Positions 22,364-29,191 of a DNA stretch of 31,736 nt are shown one piece after another. A program made the translations under genes and the position numbers. Within the stretch, counting starts at the first letter, position 1. Each line of letters begins with the position of its first letter. Source of the stretch: a virus; IMG/VR virus record IMGVR_UViG_3300022841_000046, positions 1-31,736 of that record; one strand, given 5' to 3'. The notes below the pieces were generated by a model. The model made no database searches and was not told the origin of the DNA. It worked only from the letters and a program-made list of their open reading frames with translations.

Positions 22364-22756
22364 ATGGATAAATGGAGAGAAAAAGATTTGTTTGAGTGGC
22401 TTTTAAAAAACTACTATAATACTTTAGTAAATAGTAAAAACCCAATATCAAGATGGGATTGTTACGACATCAATACAAGAAACAGAATTGAGTTAAAATG
22501 TAGAAGGACGCATTATAATACTTTAATTTTAGAAAAGTCTAAGTATGATGCATTGATTTTAGAATCAGATAAAAACTTTGATATTCCAATTTACATTAAC
22601 AGCACACCAGAAGGGATCTATTTATTTAATCTAAACAATATAAATCCTACTTGGTTTACAAAATCACTTCCTGCGACAACAGAGTTTAAAAAAATGATTT
22701 GGATAAAAAAAGAAATAACAGAATTAGAAGTTATTAAAGCAATAAAATTATGCTAA
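22364..22756 (+). CDS. PD-(D/E)XK nuclease-like protein
   Basis: A 130-residue protein. W-D-C-Y-D (about residues 31-35), followed after a short turn by I-E-L-K, fits the D...ExK active site of the PD-(D/E)XK fold. The rest alternates helices and strands, with conserved-looking R-T-H-Y-N-T-L-I-L-E-K-S-K-Y. It could be a resolvase or a small endonuclease of replication or packaging. It begins 17 bases after the HNH gene. The family call is by motif only. Confidence 0.5.
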   Translation: MDKWREKDLFEWLLKNYYNTLVNSKNPISRWDCYDINTRNRIELKCRRTHYNTLILEKSKYDALILESDKNFDIPIYINSTPEGIYLFNLNNINPTWFTKSLPATTEFKKMIWIKKEITELEVIKAIKLC

Positions 22757-22893
22757 AAGAAGTAGTAGTTTATTTAAAGCAAGATTATTCTATAAACAAA
22801 AGTATTTGGTTAAGCGATAGCCTAAGTAAAGAGCAAATAACTAAAATTGTAAACGATAAATTTAATATTTGGTATTATTACGATATATTGTAA
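22750..22893 (+). CDS. Small protein overlapping the nuclease gene
   Basis: A 47-residue ORF starting 7 bases before the upstream stop. The product is aromatic at its C-terminus (I-W-Y-Y-Y-D-I-L) and has S-L-S-K-E-Q-I-T-K-I-V in its middle, helix-like. No family is recognised. Confidence 0.5.
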   Translation: MLKEVVVYLKQDYSINKSIWLSDSLSKEQITKIVNDKFNIWYYYDIL

Positions 22894-22908
22894 ATTAAAG
22901 CAAAAACA

Positions 22909-23679
22909 ATGAACACAATAAAACTATTAAATAACGAAGTATTTGACAAAAAGGATATACTTGAGAAAATGTTTGACGACTCTTTTTATTACGGTTATCT
23001 TGGAAAAAACGCTCTTTCTTCTTCATCTTGCAAAAGTCTTTTAGAATCCCCAGAGGCTTATGTTGTTATGTTAAACACACCGTCAAAAGAAAAAGAACCT
23101 CAAGCCTTTAGAGATGGTAGGCTTATTCATATGCTGTCTTTAGAGCCTCACAGAGTAACTGAGTTAACAATTGTTGAAAGCACAAAAGGAAGTAAGCTAT
23201 ATAAGTTAGCAGTTGAAGAACAATTACCACAAACAGTATACACAAGAGCAGAATTTAATAGATGCAGCGAAGTTGCAAACGCTGTACTTGACAACAAAGA
23301 TTTTAGTAGATTGGTAAAAAATGCACAGTTTGAAGTTCCAGAAATAGCTTTATACAATGGCTATGCTTTTAGAGGTAAAGCAGATATATTATTGCCAGGT
23401 GTTGTTGTGGACTTAAAAACAACAAGTAACATTGATGAGTTTGAGCAGTCTGCATTGCTTTATAATTACGATTTACAAGCAGCTTTGTATCTTGAATTAT
23501 TCGGAGCGTTTGAATTTAACTATGTTGTTGTTGACAAAAAGACAAAAGAAGTGCAGTTTGTTACTTTATCAGACGACTTTATTCAAGGCGGTTATGTTAA
23601 GTTAAAGATTGCAACAGACAATTATAATAAATATATTAATAACAAAGAATATTATGATGGAGCAGCAACAGTGCAATAG
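22909..23679 (+). CDS. RecE-like exonuclease, PD-(D/E)XK family
   Basis: A 256-residue protein of the RecE/exonuclease VIII and RecB-like PD-(D/E)XK group. Features include an S-S-S-S-C-K-S-L-L-E-S-P start helix, F-R-D-G-R-L-I-H74, F-R-G-K-A-D159-I, V-V-D168-L-K170-T-T and the downstream Y-D-L-Q-A-A-L-Y motif (Q190, Y194). It resects double-stranded DNA ends and would feed the ERF annealing protein. The length is that of the isolated nuclease domain. Confidence 0.75.
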   Translation: MNTIKLLNNEVFDKKDILEKMFDDSFYYGYLGKNALSSSSCKSLLESPEAYVVMLNTPSKEKEPQAFRDGRLIHMLSLEPHRVTELTIVESTKGSKLYKLAVEEQLPQTVYTRAEFNRCSEVANAVLDNKDFSRLVKNAQFEVPEIALYNGYAFRGKADILLPGVVVDLKTTSNIDEFEQSALLYNYDLQAALYLELFGAFEFNYVVVDKKTKEVQFVTLSDDFIQGGYVKLKIATDNYNKYINNKEYYDGAATVQ

Positions 23680-23884
23680 ATTAAATAAGGTAGCTTATAA
23701 GAGTTGTATAGATAGTTATTACCAATCAAATGATAAGAATGACATATACGAGTACTTTTTACATTTAATGCATTTAAAGAGGCATTGCGAAGCTGAGGGA
23801 GTTGCAAAGGCTTTAGAATTAATAACACTAATAGAAGATTTATATGCCGAAGCTAAAAAAGAAAATAGTAATAAAAAATTGTAA
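23654..23884 (+). CDS. Small helical protein, unknown
   Basis: About 76 residues, counted from the ATG at 23654; a second ATG follows at 23657. An upstream ATG at 23609 lies deep in the exonuclease gene and is less likely. The sequence has many Cys, Tyr and His (Y-K-S-C-I-D-S-Y-Y, L-H-L-M-H-L-K-R-H-C) and then an acidic helix. It overlaps the exonuclease by 26 bases. Unknown role. Confidence 0.55.
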   Translation: MMEQQQCNRLNKVAYKSCIDSYYQSNDKNDIYEYFLHLMHLKRHCEAEGVAKALELITLIEDLYAEAKKENSNKKL

Positions 23885-24083
23885 CTATGATGCAATGCGA
23901 TACTGCTTTAAAAAAGGGTTTGTTATTCATCCTCAGGTGTCAGGCTCTAAGTTTAAAGTAGTTTACAAAATAGGAAACAAAGTGCAGTTTTATATGAAAG
24001 GCAAAGAGTTTAACCAAGAAGAATCATTCCAAGCAATTTGGGATTTATATACAAAAATATACGAATACGATAAAAATAAATAG
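23844..24083 (+). CDS. Small basic protein, unknown
   Basis: A 79-residue basic protein overlapping the upstream gene by 41 bases; an internal start at 23895 would give a shorter form without overlap. It contains F-K-K-G-F-V-I-H-P-Q and F-K-V-V-Y-K-I-G-N-K-V-Q-F-Y, which suggests a small beta-sheet fold, possibly nucleic-acid binding. This is a guess from composition. Confidence 0.55.
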   Translation: MPKLKKKIVIKNCNYDAMRYCFKKGFVIHPQVSGSKFKVVYKIGNKVQFYMKGKEFNQEESFQAIWDLYTKIYEYDKNK

Positions 24084-24085
24084 AT

Positions 24086-24481
24086 ATGAATAATTACAGA
24101 GATGAGTTTATAAAAATAGCAAAAGAACTTGCAGGTGCTATGCAGAAAGAAGATAAAGTGCCAAAGGTTGATTATAAAGAATTTAATTCACAAATTAAAA
24201 AAGAAGATAGAAAATCAATTCCTATTTATTCGGGTTGTATATCTTACTTTCCAGATGCTTTAAAAGAAGTGTCTAAGTGTAGCTTAGCAGGGCAGAAACA
24301 ACACAACCAAGGCAATAAACTATATTGGGATAAAGAAAAGAGTACAGACAATGCAGATGCAATGGTAAGACATTTAATAGATCACGAAAATAATCCAATT
24401 GATGACGACGGAGTTTTGCACCTTGCGAAAGTTGCTTGGCGAGCCTTAGCAGTATTACAAATATATTTAGATAAAAAATAA
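24086..24481 (+). CDS. dATP/dGTP diphosphohydrolase-like (DUF5664/MazZ-type)
   Basis: A 131-residue protein resembling the N-terminal domain family of phage dATP/dGTP diphosphohydrolases: Y-F-P-D-A-L-K-E-V, H-N-Q-G-N-K-L-Y-W-D, A-M-V-R-H-L-I-D-H and G-V-L-H-L-A-K-V-A-W-R-A-L. Members adjust the deoxynucleotide pool, and some belong to the pathway that makes 2-aminoadenine DNA. No PurZ-like gene is seen here, so base modification is not supported. It starts two bases after the upstream stop and is followed by a terminator. Confidence 0.6.
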   Translation: MNNYRDEFIKIAKELAGAMQKEDKVPKVDYKEFNSQIKKEDRKSIPIYSGCISYFPDALKEVSKCSLAGQKQHNQGNKLYWDKEKSTDNADAMVRHLIDHENNPIDDDGVLHLAKVAWRALAVLQIYLDKK

Positions 24482-24483
24482 AC

Positions 24484-24509
24484 AAGGTGGCAATTAGCCA
24501 CTTTTTTTT
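24484..24509 (+). terminator. Terminator ending the first early operon
   Basis: GTGGC (24487-24491) pairs with GCCAC (24497-24501) across AATTA, extended by A-T pairs and followed by eight T. Clear intrinsic terminator right after the stop at 24481. Confidence 0.85.
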
Positions 24510-24516
24510 GTTTAAA

Positions 24517-24543
24517 TGTTAAAATAATGTTAAATTCTGTTAA
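24517..24543 (+). promoter_or_regulatory. Three TGTTAA sites in helical phase
   Basis: TGTTAA occurs at 24517, 24528 and 24538, spaced 11 and 10 bases, then continues as TGTTAATAGATAGTTTATA, similar to the 19-base repeats at 17584 and 17734. It lies upstream of promoter P5 and looks like a cooperative protein-binding array. Confidence 0.55.
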
Positions 24544-24572
24544 TAGATAGTTTATAAACTAAATAAGAGTTG

Positions 24573-24580
24573 TACATTTA
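24573..24580 (+). promoter_or_regulatory. Second early promoter P5, TACATTTA box
   Basis: TACATTTA departs from TAnnTTTG in the last base. Surrounding bases from TTGTA through ACCATAATCAAAAA to ACGATA repeat the P3 promoter-leader at 17911-17944. It drives the operon beginning at 24603. Confidence 0.6.
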
Positions 24581-24602
24581 CACCATAATCAAAAAAAACG
24601 AT

Positions 24603-24731
24603 ATGAAAAAAATTAAAAGAATTATCAAAGCAAAGTTAGTTAAGTTAAATATAAAGCCTGTTAAGGTTACTGTGTTACAGACAGGAGTGGTGTGTGAGCA
24701 TTTTGCAAACGGAACAATTAAAATTATATAA
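24603..24731 (+). CDS. Very basic small protein, unknown
   Basis: A 42-residue protein, the first after promoter P5. It starts M-K-K-I-K-R-I-I-K-A-K-L-V-K-L and becomes beta-like (P-V-K-V-T-V-L-Q-T-G-V-V). The strong positive charge suggests binding of nucleic acid or membrane. No family is recognised. Confidence 0.55.
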   Translation: MKKIKRIIKAKLVKLNIKPVKVTVLQTGVVCEHFANGTIKII

Positions 24732-24732
24732 T

Positions 24733-24849
24733 ATGAAAAAATTTATAACATTTGTATCTGAGGTATTAATAGGAATTATTTTTTTAGCAGGAACTGTATT
24801 CTGCTGCTTAATGTTATTATCAATGGTTATTAAATTATTTACAAATTAA
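24733..24849 (+). CDS. Small single-span membrane protein
   Basis: A 38-residue ORF with one hydrophobic segment (about residues 11-35, V-L-I-G-I-I-F-L-A-G-T-V-F-C-C-L-M-L-L) after M-K-K-F. It starts one base after the upstream stop. It could alter the host membrane early in infection; nothing more can be said. Confidence 0.55.
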   Translation: MKKFITFVSEVLIGIIFLAGTVFCCLMLLSMVIKLFTN

Positions 24850-24851
24850 AT

Positions 24852-25157
24852 ATGAAAGAAAAAATAAAAGATGTTATTAGAAAAATAGCACCATCTTTTG
24901 AGATGACAAACGACAGTAGGCACCCTTTGCCAAATGAAGTAACTTTGTTTTTAGATAATGGTATTTATTTTATAGAGTTGAATTTAAAGGATAACGTTCT
25001 AGAGGCTTTAGTTTGGGAAGGAGAAGAGTTAATTGAAATAGATGCAGACTTTATTTACGATTATTTAACAGAACTTTTAAACGATCAAATAGATTTAACG
25101 CAAAGGTATTACGATGAAGAGAGTTACGAACAACAAGAATATTATTATATAAAATAG
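24852..25157 (+). CDS. Acidic early protein, unknown
   Basis: A 101-residue acidic protein starting two bases after the membrane peptide. It has a beta-like core (E-V-T-L-F-L-D-N-G-I-Y-F-I-E-L-N-L) and an acidic, Tyr-rich C-terminus (Q-R-Y-Y-D-E-E-S-Y-E-Q-Q-E-Y-Y-Y). Strong acidity is shared with DNA-mimic anti-defence proteins, but no specific family is recognised. Confidence 0.6.
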   Translation: MKEKIKDVIRKIAPSFEMTNDSRHPLPNEVTLFLDNGIYFIELNLKDNVLEALVWEGEELIEIDADFIYDYLTELLNDQIDLTQRYYDEESYEQQEYYYIK

Positions 25158-25159
25158 AT

Positions 25160-25501
25160 ATGAAATTAACAGGAAAATGTGAAGTAGATTTTAAGAAATG
25201 GTTTAATGCTAATAAAATTAGTGATTTAATTATAGGTACTGTATCTCATTATTACGGAGATGAAGATGTTTATTTTTATGATGCATTTGATAATTTACCA
25301 CCATCTGCTAAGTACGGTGTGTATGTAGATTTCTTTGATAGTGTGGGTATTAGTGCTGAAATAATGCCTGTCGATTGTGGTATTTCTTACTATTGGTTAA
25401 TAAACGATAATCAAATGAATGACGGAGATACAAATACAAGACCAGAAGCAAGAAGCGCATTAATAGAAGAAGCAAACGAAATTTATAACAGTATAAAATA
25501 A
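25160..25501 (+). CDS. Conserved phage protein, unknown
   Basis: A 113-residue protein. M-K-L-T-G-K-C-E-V-D-F-K-K-W and K-Y-G-V-Y-V-D-F-F-D-S-V-G-I are patterns I recognise from uncharacterised flavobacterial phage proteins. It is soluble and acidic with a C-terminal helix. It begins two bases after its neighbour and is evidently part of the same operon. No activity can be assigned. Confidence 0.6.
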   Translation: MKLTGKCEVDFKKWFNANKISDLIIGTVSHYYGDEDVYFYDAFDNLPPSAKYGVYVDFFDSVGISAEIMPVDCGISYYWLINDNQMNDGDTNTRPEARSALIEEANEIYNSIK

Positions 25502-25506
25502 AAGAT

Positions 25507-26064
25507 ATGAACACACAAACAAAAGATTACAATTCAGAAGAAGCAGACAACATATTAGCAAAGTATGTAGAGTTAACAAATATGCAGATCACAAGCAAAT
25601 CAAAAAAAACAAAGGAAGCGTACACAAGAGCATTGTTTTACAAGGTTTTAATGCAGTTTAATTTTATGAATGACAGACAAGCCTCGGATTATTTTTTAGA
25701 CAAAGGAGCGATTAGAAATAGGAGCTCTATATTTCACGCACTTTCAAAAATTGATATGTATTATACAACTTACAAGGATTTTAGAAACATTTACAATATT
25801 TACTTTGATGACAAATTAATTGAGAACAAACTGATCGAGGACAAAATAAAGGCTAAGCACAAAGGATTAACTTTAAGACTTAATAGCAATATGTCAAACT
25901 ATAATAACGATTCCTTGCAACTGCTTATAAACAGTTTACCAGATAACAAAAGAGACGAAGTGTTTGAGATAGTTGAACTAAGGGTAAAGTCTTGGGCGTG
26001 GAAGAGTAGAGATAAGTGTGAGATAATAGAAAGTACAGATGGCATAAGTGCAAGTATATATTAA
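25507..26064 (+). CDS. DnaA domain IV-like DNA-binding protein
   Basis: A 185-residue protein. Residues about 25-85 resemble the C-terminal DNA-binding domain of DnaA: a basic region S-K-S-K-K-T-K-E-A-Y-T-R-A followed by a helix and R-N-R-S-S-I-F-H-A-L, the counterpart of the R-D-H-S-T-V-x-H-A signature. There is no AAA+ domain. It may bind origin-like sites of phage or host, or act as a regulator. The remainder is helical and charged. This is a motif-based call. Confidence 0.5.
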   Translation: MNTQTKDYNSEEADNILAKYVELTNMQITSKSKKTKEAYTRALFYKVLMQFNFMNDRQASDYFLDKGAIRNRSSIFHALSKIDMYYTTYKDFRNIYNIYFDDKLIENKLIEDKIKAKHKGLTLRLNSNMSNYNNDSLQLLINSLPDNKRDEVFEIVELRVKSWAWKSRDKCEIIESTDGISASIY

Positions 26065-26083
26065 TAAACTAAAAATAAATATT

Positions 26084-26794
26084 ATGAAGTATATGGGAAG
26101 TAAGAACAGGATAGCAAAATACATATTGCCTATAATTTTAGAGAATAGAAATGGCAAGACTTACGTAGAACCTTTTGTAGGTGGTGCCAATATGATAGAT
26201 AAAGTCGAGGGGGCTAGAATTGGAGCAGATTCTAACGAGTATCTAGTAAAGGCTTTGGAATTAATTAGGGATAATGTAAATAATATACCCTATTTAATAT
26301 CAGAAAATTACTACCAATTATTGAAAAATAAAAAAGAAGTAAACGGTATAACTGGGTTTGTTGGGTTTGCTATGAGTTTTGGAGGCAAATGGTTTGGTGG
26401 TTACAGGAGAGATGTTGCAGGAACTAAGGGCTGCATTGATAATATGAAAACACAAACAAGAAGAAGCAGACAAAATGCAATAAACCAAAGTAAGGAAATA
26501 CAAGGTGTAGAATTTATACACAGCAATTACCAAGATTTAATTATACCTAAAAACAGTATAATATACTGCGATCCACCTTATGAGGGTTCTACAGGATATA
26601 AGGACAAGTTTAATCACGTTAATTTTTGGGAATGGTGTAGAGTAAAAGCAAGTGAAGGGCATAATATTTTTATTAGTGAGTATAGTGCTCCGTATGATTT
26701 TAAATGTGTTTGGCAAAAAGAAGTTAATAGTTCTTTAACAAAAGATACAGGAAGTAAAAAATCAGTAGAGAAATTATTTACCATTAAATATTAA
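26084..26794 (+). CDS. D12-class adenine-N6 DNA methyltransferase
   Basis: A 236-residue protein starting at 26084, where M-K-Y-M-G-S-K-N-R-I is the family N-terminus; the upstream in-frame ATG at 26048 overlaps the previous gene. It has the SAM-binding Y-V-E-P-F-V-G-G-A-N-M (about residues 27-37) and the catalytic D163-P-P-Y166. It methylates adenine in DNA, presumably to protect phage DNA from host restriction or to mark it. The recognition site cannot be read. No partner restriction gene is present. Confidence 0.8.
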   Translation: MKYMGSKNRIAKYILPIILENRNGKTYVEPFVGGANMIDKVEGARIGADSNEYLVKALELIRDNVNNIPYLISENYYQLLKNKKEVNGITGFVGFAMSFGGKWFGGYRRDVAGTKGCIDNMKTQTRRSRQNAINQSKEIQGVEFIHSNYQDLIIPKNSIIYCDPPYEGSTGYKDKFNHVNFWEWCRVKASEGHNIFISEYSAPYDFKCVWQKEVNSSLTKDTGSKKSVEKLFTIKY

Positions 26795-26851
26795 GAACAA
26801 TTATAAATAACAAAAAGAGTTTAGTATATTTTGTAAATTGTCAGTTTAAAA

Positions 26852-26865
26852 GTATTATATAATTA
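26852..26865 (+). promoter_or_regulatory. GTATTATATAATTA element, copy 1
   Basis: Exact match to the copies at 29597 and 31287. It lies in the 192-base gap between the methyltransferase and the next gene, which holds no ORF and no perfect TAnnTTTG box. It may be a phage-specific promoter element. Confidence 0.45.
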
Positions 26866-26986
26866 TATTGTTATATTAACTACCACTGTAATATTTACTC
26901 AACCCTTTATCCTAATGTATTAATTTATAAAAATACATTTATATGTGCTTGGGTGTACTATACTCTTTTTTCAAATACCTTTAAAT

Positions 26987-27355
26987 ATGGAAGCAAAAGA
27001 ATTAAGAATTGGAAATTTTGTAAGTGATAAAATAAATAGATGTATTTCTATTCAAGAGGTTAGGCAAGATCATTATGTATTTACTTTAGCTAATGGAAGT
27101 AAAATAAAGTATCATATAAATTCTGCTAAACCTATACCATTAACAGAAGACTGGTTGTTAAAGTTTGGGTTTAAGTCGGTTAGTCTAGGGGAATATCAAT
27201 TGGGAAGTATTCTTTTAGATAATGAATATACGGATAAAGGTGTTTTTAATATATCGGATGGAGATCATTGTTTATCTTCTAATGTTTTATACGTACACCA
27301 ATTACAAAACTTATACTTTGCATTAAAGCAACAAGAATTACTGTTAACAACTTAG
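26987..27355 (+). CDS. Conserved phage/ICE protein of the MEAKELRIGN type
   Basis: A 122-residue protein. The start at 26987 is chosen because M-E-A-K-E-L-R-I-G-N is the usual N-terminus of a family common in Bacteroidota phages and mobile elements; the ATG at 26945 adds an unrelated hydrophobic lead. P-L-T-E-D-W-L-L-K-F-G-F and Y-V-H-Q-L-Q-N-L-Y-F-A-L are also typical. The function of the family is not known to me. Confidence 0.7.
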   Translation: MEAKELRIGNFVSDKINRCISIQEVRQDHYVFTLANGSKIKYHINSAKPIPLTEDWLLKFGFKSVSLGEYQLGSILLDNEYTDKGVFNISDGDHCLSSNVLYVHQLQNLYFALKQQELLLTT

Positions 27356-27402
27356 TTTTATTTTACTTTTTAGATAGCTTATCTTTATGTAAATAAGTTT
27401 AT

Positions 27403-27870
27403 ATGCTAGAAAAGATTTACAGTTCACACAAGAAATGGATTAACACAGTTTTAAAATTCGGATGCTCGAGAGATGAGGCAGAAGATATAGTTAGTAGTAT
27501 GTATCTTATTATTGGTACAATGCTAAAAAAAGGTTTAAATATTTCTTATGGGGATGACGTAAATTATTACTATATTTATTTGACGTTAAAAACTACATTT
27601 TTACAGATGAAGAACAAGCAAAAGAAAGAAGCAAGAGTGCCAATTGATTTAGTATTAGATTTAGAATCTTCTGAGTATATTGATTTTGATGAGGCAAACG
27701 AAAGAGTACAAGAAGAGTTGCAAACTTTACATTGGTACGATAGAAAAATATACAATTTAGTTCAAGACGAGTACTCAATTACAGAACTATCAAAGAGAAC
27801 CAATATAAGTTATCACAGTATTTACAATACATTTAGAAAAGTTAAACAAAAGCTAAAAGAAAAAATATGA
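27403..27870 (+). CDS. Sigma-70-like (ECF-type) factor
   Basis: A 155-residue protein with a region-2-like start (K-K-W-I-N-T-V-L-K-F-G-C-S-R-D-E-A-E-D-I-V, residues about 10-30) and a C-terminal region-4 helix-turn-helix (Y-S-I-T-E-L-S-K-R-T-N-I-S-Y-H-S-I-Y-N, about 124-142). Region 2 is divergent and the linker is short. It could direct host RNA polymerase to phage late promoters; the repeated GTATTATATAATTA element upstream of late genes is a candidate site. It is encoded just before the late block. Confidence 0.65.
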   Translation: MLEKIYSSHKKWINTVLKFGCSRDEAEDIVSSMYLIIGTMLKKGLNISYGDDVNYYYIYLTLKTTFLQMKNKQKKEARVPIDLVLDLESSEYIDFDEANERVQEELQTLHWYDRKIYNLVQDEYSITELSKRTNISYHSIYNTFRKVKQKLKEKI

Positions 27871-28019
27871 AAAAATTTAAAGATAGGTTTATAATTGGAT
27901 TAATTATTATTGGATTTTGTGCAATAATATACGGAATAGGATTTGTAAAGCATAAAGTATGGAGAGCAGAACATCCACACGCTGAGAGTTGGACTTTCTT
28001 TGTTCCTTCAAGAAATTAA
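27867..28019 (+). CDS. Small membrane protein
   Basis: A 50-residue protein whose ATG overlaps the sigma-like gene stop (ATGA). One membrane segment (about residues 9-26) follows a basic start, then a short soluble tail with H-P-H-A-E-S-W-T-F-F. No family is recognised. Confidence 0.55.
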   Translation: MKKFKDRFIIGLIIIGFCAIIYGIGFVKHKVWRAEHPHAESWTFFVPSRN

Positions 28020-28029
28020 AAGAAAAGAT

Positions 28030-28296
28030 ATGAAAAAAATAACAACAGCACTAATACTAATCGTATTATTGGGATGCTCAAAAGATATTGAACCAGACAT
28101 TGATTGCGGATGTAAAGAGGTAATTGTAAGAACAGTTGCTGAAGTATGTAACGGAGGTGCTAACCTTTGTATTGAAGAAACAAAGACAGTCGTAAGAGAC
28201 TTAGAAGGGTGTTACACAAAACAAGAGATTATTAACAATACAGTTACTATATCAAAGGAGAGTTATAGGACTGTTAAATGCAGGAGAACGTTATGA
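28030..28296 (+). CDS. Lipoprotein
   Basis: An 88-residue protein starting at 28030. The signal sequence M-K-K-I-T-T-A-L-I-L-I-V-L-L-G-C gives a lipobox L-L-G-C16, so the mature protein should be lipid-anchored in the cell envelope, exported by host machinery. The mature part has several Cys (C-G-C, C, C, C, C) that may form disulfides. Envelope-bound phage lipoproteins can block superinfection, but this is only a possibility. An upstream ATG at 28000 is rejected because it precedes the signal peptide. Confidence 0.65.
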   Translation: MKKITTALILIVLLGCSKDIEPDIDCGCKEVIVRTVAEVCNGGANLCIEETKTVVRDLEGCYTKQEIINNTVTISKESYRTVKCRRTL

Positions 28297-28364
28297 CAAA
28301 CGGAATAGTAATATTTTTAGCAGTTATGTCTTTAATAATGTTTTATAATTATTTAAAAAGTTAA
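28293..28364 (+). CDS. Tiny membrane peptide
   Basis: A 23-residue ORF starting four bases before the lipoprotein stop (ATGA-type overlap). It is almost wholly hydrophobic (I-V-I-F-L-A-V-M-S-L-I-M-F). Tight coupling favours translation, but the length prevents certainty. Confidence 0.4.
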   Translation: MTNGIVIFLAVMSLIMFYNYLKS

Positions 28365-28367
28365 ATT

Positions 28368-28430
28368 ATGGAGGGAATTATAGTAATATTATCAGTTATA
28401 ATTATTGTTATAGCTGTTAGAAATTTGTAA
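28368..28430 (+). CDS. Tiny membrane peptide
   Basis: A 20-residue ORF, hydrophobic throughout (I-I-V-I-L-S-V-I-I-I-V-I-A-V) with R-N-L at the end. It sits between two other small ORFs with gaps of 3 bases each. Weak but consistent with a string of membrane peptides. Confidence 0.35.
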   Translation: MEGIIVILSVIIIVIAVRNL

Positions 28431-28433
28431 GTT

Positions 28434-28565
28434 ATGAGACTTGGAGACTTAATAGAATTGATTACAAGATACACAGGGATTAAATACATTGTTAAAAAGG
28501 TATTTGGCGATAACTGCGGGTGTGATAAAAGGCAAGAACAATTAAATGAAATTGAATTATGGTAA
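28434..28565 (+). CDS. Small conserved Cys protein
   Basis: A 43-residue protein with L-G-D-L-I-E-L-I-T-R-Y-T-G-I-K and G-D-N-C-G-C-D-K-R-Q-E-Q-L-N. The C-G-C-D-K-R pattern recurs in small proteins of Bacteroidota phages located before the terminase genes. The role is unknown. It overlaps the next gene by 7 bases. Confidence 0.6.
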   Translation: MRLGDLIELITRYTGIKYIVKKVFGDNCGCDKRQEQLNEIELW

Positions 28566-28768
28566 CATCAAAAGAAAAGGCAGCAGATAAAAAGATCTGG
28601 AAAGAAGTACTAAAAAGAATAACAAATAAAATTACAAGAGCAGACTTAAAAGTAATGTTTCAACTACACTCAAAGCATTTCAACCATAAATATCAAGAGC
28701 CTTGTACTTGCAACAAAGAAAAGTTAAGGTTATGGATAAGCGAACTAAATACATATTTTAAATTATGA
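28559..28768 (+). CDS. Small basic protein, unknown
   Basis: A 69-residue basic, helical protein (K-E-K-A-A-D-K-K-I-W-K-E-V-L-K-R-I, later H-K-Y-Q-E-P-C-T-C-N-K-E-K-L-R-L-W). The two Cys in C-T-C and nearby His could bind a metal. It overlaps both neighbours by a few bases. No family is recognised. Confidence 0.55.
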   Translation: MVTSKEKAADKKIWKEVLKRITNKITRADLKVMFQLHSKHFNHKYQEPCTCNKEKLRLWISELNTYFKL

Positions 28769-28950
28769 AAAGAAAAGTATTAGAATTTTTAAAAGAAACA
28801 ATTGATGAAAATTTCTATCTAAAAGAAGAGATACGGGATTTGCAATTACAAAATTCATTAATGAAACTTATGCAGGTTAAGATTGATGATTTAAAGGGGC
28901 AGTTAGTGGCTGAAAAAAAAAATTGGGTGTTTGAAAAACAAAACAAATAA
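28765..28950 (+). CDS. Small coiled-coil protein
   Basis: A 61-residue protein with heptad-like leucines (L-K-E-E-I-R-D-L-Q-L-Q-N-S-L-M-K-L) over most of its length, probably a dimeric coiled coil. It starts four bases before the upstream stop (ATGA). Unknown role. Confidence 0.55.
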   Translation: MKRKVLEFLKETIDENFYLKEEIRDLQLQNSLMKLMQVKIDDLKGQLVAEKKNWVFEKQNK

Positions 28951-28952
28951 TT

Positions 28953-29189
28953 ATGAAGCAAAAGAAACACACAGTAGCAGAAAAGATTAAAGCACTTGAG
29001 AAAGCAGTATATCAAACTCACTTAGAAGTTGAGGGGTTAATGAAAGCAGTAACTGCAATTATAAAAGCAATAGAAGAGACTAAAGTAAAAGAAGAAAAAC
29101 CAACAGAAGAAGAGCTATCTTTTAGCAGAAAGAGTATTGCAAAAGTTTATAATAATGAAACAGATACTTTGGAAATAAAAGAAGAATAA
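28953..29189 (+). CDS. Small coiled-coil protein
   Basis: A 78-residue helical protein (K-I-K-A-L-E-K-A-V-Y-Q-T-H-L-E-V-E-G-L, then A-V-T-A-I-I-K-A-I-E-E-T) with an acidic C-terminus. It follows the other coiled-coil gene by two bases, so the two may form a complex. Unknown role. Confidence 0.55.
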   Translation: MKQKKHTVAEKIKALEKAVYQTHLEVEGLMKAVTAIIKAIEETKVKEEKPTEEELSFSRKSIAKVYNNETDTLEIKEE

Positions 29190-29191
29190 AT

